Of a stretch of DNA of 64,000 bases, positions 1-9,828 are shown piece by piece (the stretch's first letter is position 1; each line of letters opens with the position of its first letter). Both the position numbers and the translations under genes were made by a program. This DNA comes from an uncultured Anaerobiospirillum sp. (GTDB lineage Bacteria; Pseudomonadota; Gammaproteobacteria; Enterobacterales; Succinivibrionaceae), in assembly GCA_944390115.1 (NCBI GenBank), contig CALXOW010000001.1, positions 1-64,000 on the forward strand. The letters run 5' to 3'. The notes under the pieces are model-generated. The model searched no databases, was not told the origin of the DNA, and was given only the letters and a program-made list of their open reading frames with translations.

Positions 1-2
1 AT

Positions 3-47
3 TCGGCTCGCGTTAAACTGAAACACCTCTATCCTGAGCTGAATTAA
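3..47 (+). CDS. possible C-terminal tail of a gene entering from the left
   Basis: Reading frame 3 is open from the window edge to a TAA at 45-47 and would encode a 14-residue tail ending in HLYPELN. The composition looks like a protein end, but the piece is too short to name or to prove coding. Confidence 0.25.
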   Translation, partial: SARVKLKHLYPELN

Positions 48-253
48 GTGAAAAAATTAACGTTATTCTGTACTAGGTTATGGTAATAAAGCCATCGCGC
101 ACGGCCTTATGCCATGGGGCTTGGCGCCTAGTAGTACTAAAACGCCATTGTAACGACAACGTTACGAGAAATGCAAAATGTGACAACTTCCGGTCGTCCC
201 ATCAGGTCGAAAAATGTATCAGCGATCACAAAATTTGCGCCTACCCACCAAGC

Positions 254-289
254 AAAAGCCCAGAGTTATGGCAAGAATAACTCTGGGCT
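254..289 (-). terminator. Rho-independent terminator after the first chemoreceptor gene
   Basis: A perfect 13-bp inverted repeat (257-269 and 277-289, 7-nt loop) is followed on the minus strand by TTTT. It lies about 130 nt beyond the chemoreceptor stop codon. The rest of positions 48-418 shows no convincing gene on either strand. Confidence 0.75.
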
Positions 290-418
290 TGAGCTGGTGG
301 CGCCAGGCTGCTTCATGGGCCAGACTGTGCTTGCGCTGCTTACGGTCGCTGGCAGCGCAGGTACGCACCGTGCGGTAGGTAAGCACCGCGCAGCGCGGAG
401 CGCCACGCGCTGGGGCGC

Positions 419-2065
419 TTAGGCGTTGTTGGAGCGGACCTTGAAGAAGGCCAAGGCCTTATTGAGGTGGCTTAAGTCGTTGTAAGCGCTATCCATCGAC
501 TTGTACTGATTGTCGGCGTCTTGCGCCATATCACCTGTCATCTGCGAGATATTCTGCATGTGGGTGGAGATTTCGCTCGTAGCCGTGGTTTGCTCTTCGG
601 CTGCGGTCGCAATCTGGGTGATTTGGGCGTTGACATCGCTGACATGAGTCGAGATGTCGTTGAAGATATCCATAATGTGGCTGGCGTCTTCGGCCACCGT
701 ATCCATATTGGCGACCGAGGTGTTAATGGATTCGGTCGCCATCTGAGCCTCAGATTGGATATTCTTGACCATCTGCGAGATTTCTTGGGTCGAGGAGGTA
801 GTGCGCGAGGCCAGGGCGCGTACTTCGTCGGCGACCACGGCAAAACCACGACCTGCTTCACCGGCACGTGCCGCCTCAATTGCGGCATTTAAGGCCAAGA
901 GGTTGGTTTGCGCGGCGATATCATCAATGGTCGAGACAATCGAGCCAATGTCGTGGGTTTGCTTGGCTAAGCTTTCGATCTTGGCTGCATTGTCGCGGGT
1001 ATGATCGCTTTGCTGGCGGATATTGTCGATCGCTTGCTGGACCGTATCTAAACCAGTGCTGGAGATTTCCTTGCAGCGATTTGAGCCCGCCGCCGCAGTC
1101 TCACAATTGCGCGCAATGTCTTGCGTGGTCGAAACCATTTGGTTGGCCGCAGCTGCTACGGTAACCGCCTGGTTTTGGATGTCGTTCGACATATTGGCGA
1201 AGTTGTGTGAGATGTCTTGTAAATTGCGCATCTCAGTTTGGAGCTTGTTGCACTCATCCTTGGTCATGGCAATGATGTTAGACAGGGAGTTGCGCATGTT
1301 GCGCAGCACATTGTGGCTGTGGCCAAACTCATCATTGTGGCCTTGCTTGATGTGCTCGGAGAAGTTGCCTTCGGAGAGCTGCTGGATAATCTTGATTTGG
1401 TCGGCCAGGCTGCGCGAGATATAGTTCGACATGATCAAGGTCAAGATCACCGCCAAGATCACAGCCAGAACCGTAAGACCGGCATTGAGGTAGATGATCT
1501 TGGTATCACTGGCCTGGGCGCTTAAATTGTTGCAGTACTGAGTTTGCTGGCGGAAGATCGAGGCGGCCGCGCGGGTGGCATGGGTAAAGAGTGGGGCGAC
1601 TTCCTCGTAGTACAGATCAAAGGCTTCCTTGACCTTATGGCTGCGCACTAAGGGCATGACACGGCTCTGAATAATTTCATCGGCTTGCAGTGAGGAGTCA
1701 CGCAAGGTGATGCAAGCGTCACGGTACTCAGGGGTACCCAGGTATTCAGGGATAATAGCGCGCGCTGAGGTCGTAAGGTTATTGCTTAAGGTGCTTGCCT
1801 CAGCGATCAATTGCTCCAAGGTATAAGTGTTGTCGTTTTCGTTGAGGCCATACGAGAACTTATCCTGGGCGTCCTCGACCGCATTTTGCACCGTGTAAAT
1901 GCGAGTAAAGGCGACGTTGAGGACTTCATCGATCTTGTCGGCGATTTTGCTGTTATTGCTCAGCGAGCCTAAGGTGATAACGGCGATTATCAGATTGATC
2001 ACAATGACAATGCCAAAACTGGTCATGAGTTTGGCCTTGGTGCTCAGGTTTAAAAAGAAATGCAT
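419..2065 (-). CDS. methyl-accepting chemotaxis protein (transmembrane receptor)
   Basis: This is an inner-membrane chemoreceptor that senses a periplasmic ligand and controls the CheA kinase. The 548-residue product has a short cytoplasmic N-terminus and TM1 at about residues 12-33. A roughly 150-residue helical periplasmic domain follows, then TM2 near 190-212, a HAMP linker and a long coiled-coil signalling domain. The hairpin tip is diagnostic ([20 protein letters not shown], then [10 protein letters not shown]). No C-terminal CheR/CheB-tethering pentapeptide is present; the protein ends in FFKVRSNNA. The frame is open upstream to 2137, but the Met at 2065 matches the start of the second receptor (MxxxLNxSTxxK) and is preceded by a G-rich stretch. 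Ligand unknown. A sister receptor lies just upstream. Confidence 0.93.
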   Translation of the reverse strand: MHFFLNLSTKAKLMTSFGIVIVINLIIAVITLGSLSNNSKIADKIDEVLNVAFTRIYTVQNAVEDAQDKFSYGLNENDNTYTLEQLIAEASTLSNNLTTSARAIIPEYLGTPEYRDACITLRDSSLQADEIIQSRVMPLVRSHKVKEAFDLYYEEVAPLFTHATRAAASIFRQQTQYCNNLSAQASDTKIIYLNAGLTVLAVILAVILTLIMSNYISRSLADQIKIIQQLSEGNFSEHIKQGHNDEFGHSHNVLRNMRNSLSNIIAMTKDECNKLQTEMRNLQDISHNFANMSNDIQNQAVTVAAAANQMVSTTQDIARNCETAAAGSNRCKEISSTGLDTVQQAIDNIRQQSDHTRDNAAKIESLAKQTHDIGSIVSTIDDIAAQTNLLALNAAIEAARAGEAGRGFAVVADEVRALASRTTSSTQEISQMVKNIQSEAQMATESINTSVANMDTVAEDASHIMDIFNDISTHVSDVNAQITQIATAAEEQTTATSEISTHMQNISQMTGDMAQDADNQYKSMDSAYNDLSHLNKALAFFKVRSNNA

Positions 2066-2130
2066 AGACAGAGCCCCCCATATAGTGCGCGCCCCTAATA
2101 TGGGCGTAATGCTATTACTTGCAAACAGAG

Positions 2131-2173
2131 GGCACAAATTCCGAAAATGCCCGCGCGCACAACTAAGTTGTGC
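2131..2173 (-). promoter_or_regulatory. leader motif plus palindrome upstream of the first chemoreceptor
   Basis: The 16-nt string GGCACAAATTCCGAAA (plus-strand sense) at 2131-2146 recurs exactly at 7674-7689 upstream of the NhaC gene. Next to it, 2157-2173 is a palindrome (GCACAAC, TAA, GTTGTGC) that could be an operator. Both lie 66-108 nt upstream of the receptor start. Function is inferred only from position and recurrence. Confidence 0.35.
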
Positions 2174-2636
2174 ACTTATTTGCGTGGCAATAGATGCCTG
2201 GGGGCTGAGTAAAATAGCTTAGATAGCATGAAAACAACTAGATTTAACTTGTCATAGTTACAATAATGTTATATCTATCACTAAGAATGCCGCACTTGAT
2301 ATTTTTTGCTAAGAACAAGCGATGACCATTTCTGGCCATGCTTTCAGGCTTAATTGGTCAAAGTTAGTTCAGGGTGGGCCTGCCAGAAGCGCAGCTGGAG
2401 CGGCACGTTCGGGCTCTCTAAAGCAGCTCCCTGGTTAAAGCCGACCCTCTACCCGTCAGGTGTTTTATGTCAGCAGCGTCGCAGTGGGGTACTATTACCA
2501 ACACGCCTAGGTTGAGGCAAGGGTGCTGGGCTGAGGCCATTAACCACAGCGCCCCACCTAAGTGCCAAGGGCAATAGGTGAGGCGCTAGAGGCGCCCGGC
2601 CTGAAGCAGGGGCGCGGCAGCGCATGCTGGCGCAAG
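2174..2636. other. intergenic region between the two chemoreceptor genes
   Basis: No ORF with a ribosome-binding site and plausible composition was found on either strand. The right part (about 2510-2630) is GC-rich with short palindromic pieces such as GGCGCTAGAGGCGCC, but no T-run marks a clear terminator. Confidence 0.5.
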
Positions 2637-4277
2637 CTAGGCGCGGGTCTTGAAGAAGTTGAGCGCCTTGACCAGCTCGCTGAGCTTGATTAAAGCATTG
2701 TCGATCGACTCGTGTTGTGAGGTGGCCTGCATCGTCATTTCGCTTGAGGCATTGTTGACGTTGCCTGCGTTCATCGAGATCTCGGCGGTGGCCTTGGTCT
2801 GCTCTTCGGTCGAGGTCGCAATCTGGGTGATCTGACTGTTAACAGAGCCTACTTGAGCCACGATTTCGTTAAGCATCTGCTCTAAGGACTTGGCATCGTC
2901 GGCGACGGTGGCCATATTTTGGACCGAAGATTTAATCGACTCGGTGGCGTTGTTGGCATCAGCCTGAATGCCGGTTACCATCGCGGTGATTTCCTTAGTC
3001 GACTTGGCAGTCTTGTTGGCAAGCGAGCGTACTTCGTCCGCGACCACGGCAAAGCCCCGGCCGGCGTCACCGGCGCGTGCTGCCTCAATCGAGGCATTGA
3101 GCGCTAACAGATTGGTCTGATCGGCGATATCCTCAATCGTGTTGACGATGGCGCCAATCGCTTGGCTTTGCTGAGCCAGCTGCTCAATCTGATGGGCATT
3201 ATCCTTGGTGTGCTCAACTTGCAACTGGACGTTATCAAAAGCGCGCTTAACCATCTCCAGGCCGTGTAAGGAGATTTCACGACTCTGGTTGGAGCCGGAG
3301 GCCGCCGTTTCGCAGTTGCGGGCGATGTCTTGGGTGGTCGAGACCATCTGGTCGGTGGCGGCAGCCACGGTCATCGATTGGTTTTGGACATCGTCTGAAG
3401 AGGTCACAATGGCCTGCGAGGCATCACGCAGCTTTTCCAGCTCGCTCTTTAAGGCGGCACATTGCTCTTGGGTCATGATCAAAATATCGTTGACGTGGAC
3501 GCGCATCTCGTTGATTGCGGTATGCATGCGTCCAAACTCGTCCTTGATCGGATTGTGCGATTCGTGAGTGAAGTCGCCCTTGGCCATGAACTCAATTAAG
3601 TGAATGGCATCGAGCACTTGCTTGGTGATGTAGTGAGCGATAAATAAGGAGATACCGATACTCGATAAGACTACGGCGGCCGCCAGTCCTAACACCAAGT
3701 ACAAAGCGGAGCGGTCAGATGCTTGGTTGCTTACCGCGATACTTAAATCGGTTTGCATGCGCATCAGCGCGCCAATGCTATCAAGCAGCGACGAGAACTT
3801 CGGCACGAAGTCACGGGTGTAGACGGCCAAAGCCTGGTCATCGACTTGGCCCCGAGCGATGCTCGGCATAATGTTTTGCTGCAAATCGGCAATAATCGCG
3901 GCGCCTTGGGTCTTAACGTTCTGGGCCTGAGCGCGGTACTCGGGAGTATCGATATAGGCTAGGCGGATCGCATCAATGCTTTGCTGCATATCGCGCAGAG
4001 CTTGCGGCGCATAAGCTGTTAAATCGCCGGCATCATATTGCTGGTCAATATCGTTTAAGCCGCGCGCAAAGTTAAGATTGGCTTGTTGGAAGGTGTGCTG
4101 TACCCGAAACACGCGCTTGAAAGCACCATTTAACGAGTTGTCGATGGTCGCAGCTGCATTTTGAGCTTGATTGAGCACGCTGATCGAAATTGCCACGATC
4201 ACGAGGTTGATCAAGATGATGGCAATAAAGCCGCCCAAGATCTTAACCCTGGTGCTGACATTAAGCAGATTTGGCAT
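2637..4277 (-). CDS. methyl-accepting chemotaxis protein (second receptor)
   Basis: The 546-residue chemoreceptor has the same architecture as the product of 419-2065. TM1 is at about residues 11-33, followed by a helical periplasmic sensor domain, TM2 near 190-212, HAMP and a cytoplasmic coiled coil. The hairpin tip reads [20 protein letters not shown] followed by [10 protein letters not shown]. The start has a good Shine-Dalgarno (AGGGAGA) 7 nt upstream. The signalling halves of the two receptors are close while the periplasmic domains differ strongly, as expected of paralogues sensing different ligands. There is no C-terminal pentapeptide tether. Confidence 0.93.
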   Translation of the reverse strand: MPNLLNVSTRVKILGGFIAIILINLVIVAISISVLNQAQNAAATIDNSLNGAFKRVFRVQHTFQQANLNFARGLNDIDQQYDAGDLTAYAPQALRDMQQSIDAIRLAYIDTPEYRAQAQNVKTQGAAIIADLQQNIMPSIARGQVDDQALAVYTRDFVPKFSSLLDSIGALMRMQTDLSIAVSNQASDRSALYLVLGLAAAVVLSSIGISLFIAHYITKQVLDAIHLIEFMAKGDFTHESHNPIKDEFGRMHTAINEMRVHVNDILIMTQEQCAALKSELEKLRDASQAIVTSSDDVQNQSMTVAAATDQMVSTTQDIARNCETAASGSNQSREISLHGLEMVKRAFDNVQLQVEHTKDNAHQIEQLAQQSQAIGAIVNTIEDIADQTNLLALNASIEAARAGDAGRGFAVVADEVRSLANKTAKSTKEITAMVTGIQADANNATESIKSSVQNMATVADDAKSLEQMLNEIVAQVGSVNSQITQIATSTEEQTKATAEISMNAGNVNNASSEMTMQATSQHESIDNALIKLSELVKALNFFKTRA

Positions 4278-4407
4278 GACCGATCTCCCTTTCCAAACAA
4301 TCTTGGGCTACCATGCAAATTAGCGCCCATGTTGGCACTATGTCCCAAGGGGCCTTAGCTCCAATGATGGCCTTAGCGCCCATGATGGCTTTAGAACCCA
4401 AGGATGC

Positions 4408-4434
4408 ATTATAGGGGAAAAATGAGGGCAACAA
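4408..4434 (-). promoter_or_regulatory. possible sigma-70 promoter for the second chemoreceptor
   Basis: On the minus strand TTGTTG (4429-4434) and TATAAT (4408-4413) are separated by 15 nt, about 130 nt upstream of the chemoreceptor start. The -10 is perfect; the spacing is short. The leader between it and the gene contains an imperfect 21-nt direct repeat (around 4350-4400). Confidence 0.35.
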
Positions 4435-4469
4435 ATTTGCCCTAGGTAGCAAGATTGTGAGGAGAAGCG

Positions 4470-5099
4470 ATGAGAGTGTGGCAACTGACGCAGCAAGACG
4501 TAGACGAGTTGGTGGCCTGTGAGCCGCGCATGGCACCGGTAGTGGCCCATTTTGGCCTGATTGCCCATGACTGCTATGACGATAGCTTTAGCGGCCTGGT
4601 GGCAATTATTCTCAATCAGCAGCTATCCGATCAATCTTTTGCGCAGTGCTGGGCGCGCATCGCGCCGCCAGCACGTACCGATCCTGGTTACCTCAAAGCC
4701 TTAATCGAGCGTGGGGACTATTTGCCTTGCACTCAAGGCAAGCGCCAGGCCTTGCATGCTATCGCCACCCGCTTTGTCAGCGGGGAGTTTAGCCATCAAG
4801 GCCTGCTGGCTCTGAGTAAAGAAGAGCGCCGTGCTCAGTTGCACGCGATCAAAGGAATTGGTCCGTGGAGCTGCGATATGTTTGATTTGATGGTGGCGCG
4901 CGAGCGTGATTGCTTGCTCACCGGCGATTTGGGCGTGATGCGGGGCTTGCAGCTGTGCTTGGGGCTTGACCTTAAGGCTCTGGCGCATAAGGAGCGCCGC
5001 CTCAAGGAAGAGGAGCTCAAGGCTCACTTTAGCCCAGTAGGATCGTTTGCCACATTTTATCTGTGGGAGGCTTCCAATGCGCGCTTTAGCCCGCTGTAA
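4470..5099 (+). CDS. DNA-3-methyladenine glycosylase II-like protein (HhH-GPD family)
   Basis: This 209-residue base-excision-repair glycosylase is predicted to remove alkylated purines such as 3-methyladenine from DNA. The helix-hairpin-helix is visible as LHAIKGIGPW (residues about 124-133). It is followed at the usual distance by the catalytic aspartate in TGDLGV (Asp153), matching the AlkA family. The early part, LVAIILNQQLS, is the conserved HhH-GPD helix. The protein is shorter than E. coli AlkA (282 aa), lacking its N-terminal domain, like Mag-type enzymes. The start is supported by AGGAGA 7 nt upstream. It is transcribed away from the chemoreceptors and stands alone. Confidence 0.85.
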   Translation: MRVWQLTQQDVDELVACEPRMAPVVAHFGLIAHDCYDDSFSGLVAIILNQQLSDQSFAQCWARIAPPARTDPGYLKALIERGDYLPCTQGKRQALHAIATRFVSGEFSHQGLLALSKEERRAQLHAIKGIGPWSCDMFDLMVARERDCLLTGDLGVMRGLQLCLGLDLKALAHKERRLKEEELKAHFSPVGSFATFYLWEASNARFSPL

Positions 5100-5233
5100 C
5101 CACTTGCTGAAACTATGCGCTGGGCGCCAGGTGCTAGCGCCACGCATTTAGCCCGCTAAGTTTAAGAGAAGAAGGGAAGTAGGGGCACGGTCGGCCTGAA
5201 CCGGGGCGGGCTAAGCAGGGAGTAGGGCTCTGG

Positions 5234-5323
5234 CTAGATCAAACTCATCAACAAGACGCACAGAGCACAGATACCAAGGGTGATGAGCTTATAGGCGCTG
5301 ACTTGCTTGAGGGAGTGTGTCAC
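5234..5323 (-). CDS. tiny single-span membrane protein (29 aa)
   Basis: A GTG-initiated ORF of 29 codons has a strong ribosome-binding site (AAGGAAG, 4-5 nt before GTG). Its product has a polar, Lys-containing N-terminus and one hydrophobic helix (LITLGICALCVLLMSLI) reaching the C-terminus. This layout and size are typical of small bacterial inner-membrane proteins (compare YnhF-type peptides), but no specific family is claimed. It lies in an 800-bp region that is otherwise empty between the glycosylase and the NhaC-type antiporter. Confidence 0.5.
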   Translation of the reverse strand: MTHSLKQVSAYKLITLGICALCVLLMSLI

Positions 5324-5819
5324 GATACTTCCTTAGTGATGGTCAAAGAACATGAGCCAAGGTGAGAGCTGCTCTACCTTGGGTGCGCGCCTAAGATACT
5401 GGTTTCAGAACTGAAATACAAGAGTGTGACCTAGTTTGCACTTTTTCTAGGCAAATTGCTGTGCTTTGGTGCTATTTTGTTATCTAGGAAGTGTGTACCC
5501 AAACTCGCAACATTAGGAGATTACTTGCCATAGCGCGCTTAAGCCGGTATCTAGTAGTGAAATACAGGTAAGGCCTATTTACCCGTGTTGTGTTGCTGTA
5601 ATTAATATCTAGAGTTCTTGATACCAAGAAAATGGTAGGTCCCGTTAGGCCTCTTAGGAATGAGCTCGGTCTCTTAGGGATGAGCTTTGCTCAGAGCCAA
5701 GCTGACGTCTTAGGAGCTTAGAAATTAATAAGTACATCGATTACGCCGCCTCAGACAGTGTAGGATGAGCTCCCCCAGTGAAAACTACGCGCGTTGGGGC
5801 ACTTACCTGTGCTGAAGAA
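5324..5819. other. intergenic region without recognised gene
   Basis: An AT-richer, non-coding-looking stretch between the tiny membrane ORF and the NhaC terminator. It has several short repeats (AGGCCTCTTAGGAATGAGCT and a near copy around 5650-5690) but no convincing ORF. Confidence 0.5.
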
Positions 5820-5847
5820 ACAACAAAGCCTGCACGAGGCAGGCTTT
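5820..5847 (-). terminator. terminator after the NhaC-type gene
   Basis: A 9-bp stem AAAGCCTGC/GCAGGCTTT (5825-5833 and 5839-5847) is followed on the minus strand by the T-rich GTTGTTTC. It lies about 60 nt beyond the antiporter stop codon. Confidence 0.6.
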
Positions 5848-5904
5848 GGGGGCCCCGAAGGGCTCTTTAATGGGGCTGAGCTGGTGGCTCTGGCCCAGGT
5901 CGAT

Positions 5905-7533
5905 TTAGATGCGCTCTTTAGGCTGGCCCTTGACCTTAGGGGCGTCAGCTGCTTGCTCTGAGGCGATGGCGTGCATCATCTCGTGCTCAGCATAGGTCTC
6001 ACGCTTGAGATTTCTAAAGTGCAAGAAGGTCATGGTGCAGATCATGATGATAAAGCCCACGCCTAAGCTCAGGTAGACATTCAAGGTGAAGCCCGCCACG
6101 ATATAGCCGATGCACGCAGAAATTGCGGCGATTAAGGCAAATGGCAGCTGGGTCGAAACGTGCTCGATGTGGACGCAGCCCGCGCCGGCCGACGATAGAA
6201 TCGTGGTATCGGAAATCGGCGAGCAGTGATCACCGAAGACCGAACCTGCCAAGGTGGCCGATAAGGTGACGATGATGATCGAGCCGGTTGGGTCAATGGC
6301 CTCAGCGACTACGACGACGATCGGGATTAAGATACCGAAGGTACCCCAAGCGGTGCCGGTCGAGAACGATAAGAAGCTGGCAATGATAAAGATGATGGCA
6401 GGTAAGAGGTTACCTAACATACCCATATCATTTTGCACGATGTTCGAGATAAAGACCTGAGTCTGTAACAGGTCACGGCAAACGCCCGAGATGGCCCAAG
6501 CTAATACCAGAATCATATTGGCTGGGATCATGGCCTGGACGCCCTTTAATACGCCGCTCATGAACTGCTTTAAGGTCAAGAGGCGACGCGCGGTGAACTG
6601 GACGTAAGCGACGAACAGGGCGGCAAAGGAGGCCATGGCCAAAGCAGGACCAGCGCTGGTGTTACCAAAGGCGGCTGCGACCGTGTGGTAGGCTGGATCC
6701 TCGCCCCAATAACCACCGACGTAGAGTAAGGACAAGGTGGCAAAGACGATTAAGGCTAAGATCGGAATGACCATGTCCAAGACGCCGCCGCGCTCGGTGA
6801 CGACATCGATATTATCGTGCTCGCCTTCTGAGCTGCCTAGTGGGCCGTTCTTGATGGCGTCGATTTCACAGCGACGCATTAGACCGAAGTCAAAGTTGCC
6901 AATCGACACTAAGATCACCATCGAAATGGAGAGCAGGGCGTAGAAGTTCCACGGAATAGTGGCGATAAAGGCCTCCATTTCCGACTCAAAGGCACCGGTG
7001 GCCTTTAAGTTCGAGCCCACAGCGGCCGCCCACGAGGAGATTGGGGCAATAATGCACACTGGAGCGGCGGTTGAATCGATGATATAGGCGAGCTTAGCGC
7101 GGCTGATGCGGTACTTATCGGTGATAGGACGCATCACGGTGCCCACGGTTAAGCAGTTAAAGTAGTCATCGATAAAGATGAAGGCACCCAACAGAGAGGT
7201 CGATAAGAGTGCACTCTTACGGCCCCGAATGCGCTTGGTCGCCCAGTCACCGTAAGCGCGCGAGCCACCGGCCATCGCGATCACGTAGACGATCGAGCCC
7301 AAGACCGAGCAGAAAATAATGATGTTGAAGTCGATCTTGTTAACCATTACCGTCAAGGCGTTCTGGACGGTGTTAACTACAACGAAGTCCTGCCCCATGC
7401 CAATGGTGTAGATCAAGGTGCCGCTTAAGATACCAATGATCAGTGATGAGAACACTTCCTTGGTTAAAAGCGCCAAGGCCACCGCGATAACTGGTGGCAC
7501 CAGCGAGAGCGCACCTGCGTAATAAGGTTCCAT
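5905..7533 (-). CDS. NhaC-family Na+/H+ antiporter or related carboxylate/amino-acid antiporter
   Basis: The 542-residue polytopic inner-membrane protein begins with a helix containing LVPPVIAVALALLTKEV, the typical start of the NhaC family. It has about 11-12 membrane spans and conserved family blocks such as LSFSTGTAWGTFGILIPI, GSVFGDHCSPISDTT and a C-terminal SLGVGF span. Members exchange protons for Na+ or for organic ions such as lysine or malate/lactate, so the substrate cannot be fixed from sequence. The C-terminal tail is hydrophilic. The gene is monocistronic, with its own -10 (7703-7708) and a leader of about 165 nt that contains a terminator-like hairpin (7593-7620). The Shine-Dalgarno is GGGAGAGG. 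Confidence 0.88.
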   Translation of the reverse strand: MEPYYAGALSLVPPVIAVALALLTKEVFSSLIIGILSGTLIYTIGMGQDFVVVNTVQNALTVMVNKIDFNIIIFCSVLGSIVYVIAMAGGSRAYGDWATKRIRGRKSALLSTSLLGAFIFIDDYFNCLTVGTVMRPITDKYRISRAKLAYIIDSTAAPVCIIAPISSWAAAVGSNLKATGAFESEMEAFIATIPWNFYALLSISMVILVSIGNFDFGLMRRCEIDAIKNGPLGSSEGEHDNIDVVTERGGVLDMVIPILALIVFATLSLLYVGGYWGEDPAYHTVAAAFGNTSAGPALAMASFAALFVAYVQFTARRLLTLKQFMSGVLKGVQAMIPANMILVLAWAISGVCRDLLQTQVFISNIVQNDMGMLGNLLPAIIFIIASFLSFSTGTAWGTFGILIPIVVVVAEAIDPTGSIIIVTLSATLAGSVFGDHCSPISDTTILSSAGAGCVHIEHVSTQLPFALIAAISACIGYIVAGFTLNVYLSLGVGFIIMICTMTFLHFRNLKRETYAEHEMMHAIASEQAADAPKVKGQPKERI

Positions 7534-7587
7534 GACCTCTCCCAGTTGAGTTGAGCGGTGATACGAGCCCCAAGTTCACAACAAAAC

Positions 7588-7620
7588 GCCAAAAAGCCAC
7601 TAACCTCAGTCAGTGGCTTT
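7588..7620 (-). terminator. terminator-like hairpin inside the NhaC leader (possible attenuator)
   Basis: AAAGCCACT (7593-7601) pairs with AGTGGCTTT (7612-7620), and on the minus strand the hairpin is followed by TTTTTGG. It lies 60 nt upstream of the antiporter start and downstream of the likely promoter. It could therefore stop transcription early, or it could end an unseen short transcript. Confidence 0.45.
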
Positions 7621-7673
7621 GTGCTGTGGGGGCGCGTACCCAAAAAAATTAGGTGGGATCTGTGCACTATCAC

Positions 7674-7708
7674 GGCACAAATTCCGAAACTAAAGTGCGC
7701 GCATTATA
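7674..7708 (-). promoter_or_regulatory. -10 box and shared leader motif upstream of the NhaC gene
   Basis: A perfect TATAAT on the minus strand (7703-7708) has no good -35 at 16-18 nt. It is followed after GCGCGC by the same 16-nt motif seen upstream of the first chemoreceptor (7674-7689). The rest of 7709-7978 shows no gene. Confidence 0.4.
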
Positions 7709-7978
7709 ACCCAAGTGCTTATTTATGGCCTTCTATTGCACAACTTTGGTGAAAATAGCGCATAAAATCTAAAATGGGAACTACGTTAACTATTATTTGC
7801 CCTGTTTTGGAGCGTAATCTGCTCCTCTTTTTATGGTGAAGCAGCTACACTCAGAGTTAGAGCATCGGCACTGACTAAAAATGCGCTAAGCTCAGGCTTA
7901 GTGCTTGGGATACGCGTCAGGCAGGAGGCTTAGCGCTGACTGGCTTAATGACACATCAGGCTTAACGGCACATCAGGC

Positions 7979-9724
7979 TTAATGGGATGCTTGTGCGCTT
8001 GGGAGCTGGCGTTCCTCGGCCCAGACTTCATCAGTTTTAGCACGTTGCTCGGCCGGGTCGATTCTGCCTTCATCGATGACTTTATTTTGGCACATACGGC
8101 GCCAGGCCATGATCTGTTGCCCTCTTTCTGAGACTACCACGACTAAGCTAAAGTACTTGTGCTTGTGCTGGGGGACTTTGTAGTCAGTGTCGTGCAATTG
8201 TTTACTTCCGGCATCTAACAGGGTGGCGACGGTATCAGAACTTGATTCTTGGGGCAAGAATGAGACCGCTATCAGGTAAGGACAGCCACTGAGTTCACCC
8301 CATAAGCTCACTTGGTTGTAGTAGTTGGTCAGATCTGCGTCCATCTGAACTCCATAGGCGTAGCGCAGCAGCCACTTCACCAAGGTGCGGGCAGCGGTAG
8401 GTGATATGTGCTCCCAGTGCGCGGCGCTGATGCTTTGCAGCAAGACGTTGAGTTCCATCATGACTTGACCCATGGCCTGCCCTTGCACCATGAGGCTGAG
8501 GCGCTGATAGGTTTGATGAAACCAAGGGGCGTTGTCTTGGTGCGGTGTTGCTCCAAAAAGATAGGAAATGAAGTGACGACTGAAGCTCAACTCCACTTCC
8601 TGATTAGGTAAAGACCAGCGATAGGTGTCGGCGCTTGCCCCTTTGAGCGTAATGATCCCTACTTGCGCCAGCAATGCCACTAGGCCTTGGGTTTTGGTCG
8701 CGCTCGGCAAATAGTCTTCAGTGAGCTTGAGGGACAGTCCAGAGCCGGTCAGGGCACTGAGAAAATCGAGGCTGGGCTCGTAATGTGTGAGCAGTTCCAG
8801 GACGCGCCGCTCAGAGAAGTCGGCCCAGAAGGAATTGAACTTTAGCTTCTCCTTGGGGTGAGTTAACACTTGGTTGAAATAGAGGGCGATGGCGCGGGCG
8901 CTAGCGACGGAGGTTTGTCCTGTAGGGTCAAAACAAAAACCGCCGTAGTAAGCTTGAAGCTTTTGCCATATCTCAGGCAAGTCACGAGGATGATAGCCGC
9001 AGGCTTGCTGTTGGTACGGCGCAAAGTTGCGGTCGATTTCATCTGGGGTGAAGCCCAAAAGATCAGCAAAGTCAGGGGCAAAGCTCAGGTCGATAACGCG
9101 TGGGTCTTGGCTCACGACGCAGTCACTAAAGCGACTGACTCCGGTGATCAGGGTAAAGTGCACATTGGGCAGATTAATCAGCCAACTATAGAAATGGTTG
9201 AGGAGGGCAAGATTGGCCTCATAGTTGGCGCGCTTGAAGAGTTGTGTGGTCAGTGGACTATCCCAAGATTCAACTAACACCACGATTGGGGTAATGCTCC
9301 GCAGATCATCTAAATAGTGGCAGATGGTGAGAAGGCTGCGTTTTAGCGGCAACAGGTTTAAGGCGCGGCTATAGCCCGCTTGGGCAAAGGCACCAATTAA
9401 GTGGCAGCCTAAATCGTGCTCGAGTGTGGCAGGATTGCTCAAGCGCGAGCAATTGAGCCGTATCACCGGATAGCATCTTTGATCCCAGGTGTCAGCCACA
9501 GCAAAACCCTTGAACTTAGCAGTACCATGGGTAAAGAGCTCCTCTAGCATGCTGACCAAGGTGTGCTTGCCAAAATAACGAGGACGGGTGAAAAAGACCT
9601 TGGAGTAGTTGGTGAGAGCACAGAGCCGAGTGGTCTTATCGACCATGAAGTCGCCGCGCTTTAATGTTTGAGCAAAATCGCGACTATGCAGGGCAATCTT
9701 AGGCAGTTCAGTGGGTTGTGGCAT
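7979..9724 (-). CDS. AAA-ATPase-like / PD-(D/E)XK nuclease superfamily protein (DUF1703 type)
   Basis: The 581-residue protein belongs to the family with an N-terminal AAA-ATPase-like domain and a C-terminal nuclease-like domain, common in gut anaerobes and of unknown role. The N-terminus shows the family pattern: FAQTLKRGDFMVDKT, then FFTRPRYFGKHTLVSMLEEL, then KFKGFAVADTW and YPVIRLNCSRL. The P-loop-like segment, usually RPRRFGKS, is altered to RPRYFGKH. The C-terminal region has no clear GRxDL...ExK nuclease motif. Both features suggest a divergent or inactive member. A GGAG sits just before the ATG. It is a lone gene. Confidence 0.8.
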   Translation of the reverse strand: MPQPTELPKIALHSRDFAQTLKRGDFMVDKTTRLCALTNYSKVFFTRPRYFGKHTLVSMLEELFTHGTAKFKGFAVADTWDQRCYPVIRLNCSRLSNPATLEHDLGCHLIGAFAQAGYSRALNLLPLKRSLLTICHYLDDLRSITPIVVLVESWDSPLTTQLFKRANYEANLALLNHFYSWLINLPNVHFTLITGVSRFSDCVVSQDPRVIDLSFAPDFADLLGFTPDEIDRNFAPYQQQACGYHPRDLPEIWQKLQAYYGGFCFDPTGQTSVASARAIALYFNQVLTHPKEKLKFNSFWADFSERRVLELLTHYEPSLDFLSALTGSGLSLKLTEDYLPSATKTQGLVALLAQVGIITLKGASADTYRWSLPNQEVELSFSRHFISYLFGATPHQDNAPWFHQTYQRLSLMVQGQAMGQVMMELNVLLQSISAAHWEHISPTAARTLVKWLLRYAYGVQMDADLTNYYNQVSLWGELSGCPYLIAVSFLPQESSSDTVATLLDAGSKQLHDTDYKVPQHKHKYFSLVVVVSERGQQIMAWRRMCQNKVIDEGRIDPAEQRAKTDEVWAEERQLPSAQASH

Positions 9725-9828
9725 GGGTGCTCCGGTAGTGGTGTGGAGGGAACAGTGCTGCCTACTATAGCATTATATGTGTATTATGTATACTCAAGAG
9801 TATCAAAAATTCTTAAACTAAGACGACT

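Noticed and set aside
7534-7710. Lysine riboswitch upstream of the NhaC-type gene
   Set aside because: The conserved L-box core was not found and the leader is short; only a simple terminator-like hairpin is visible.
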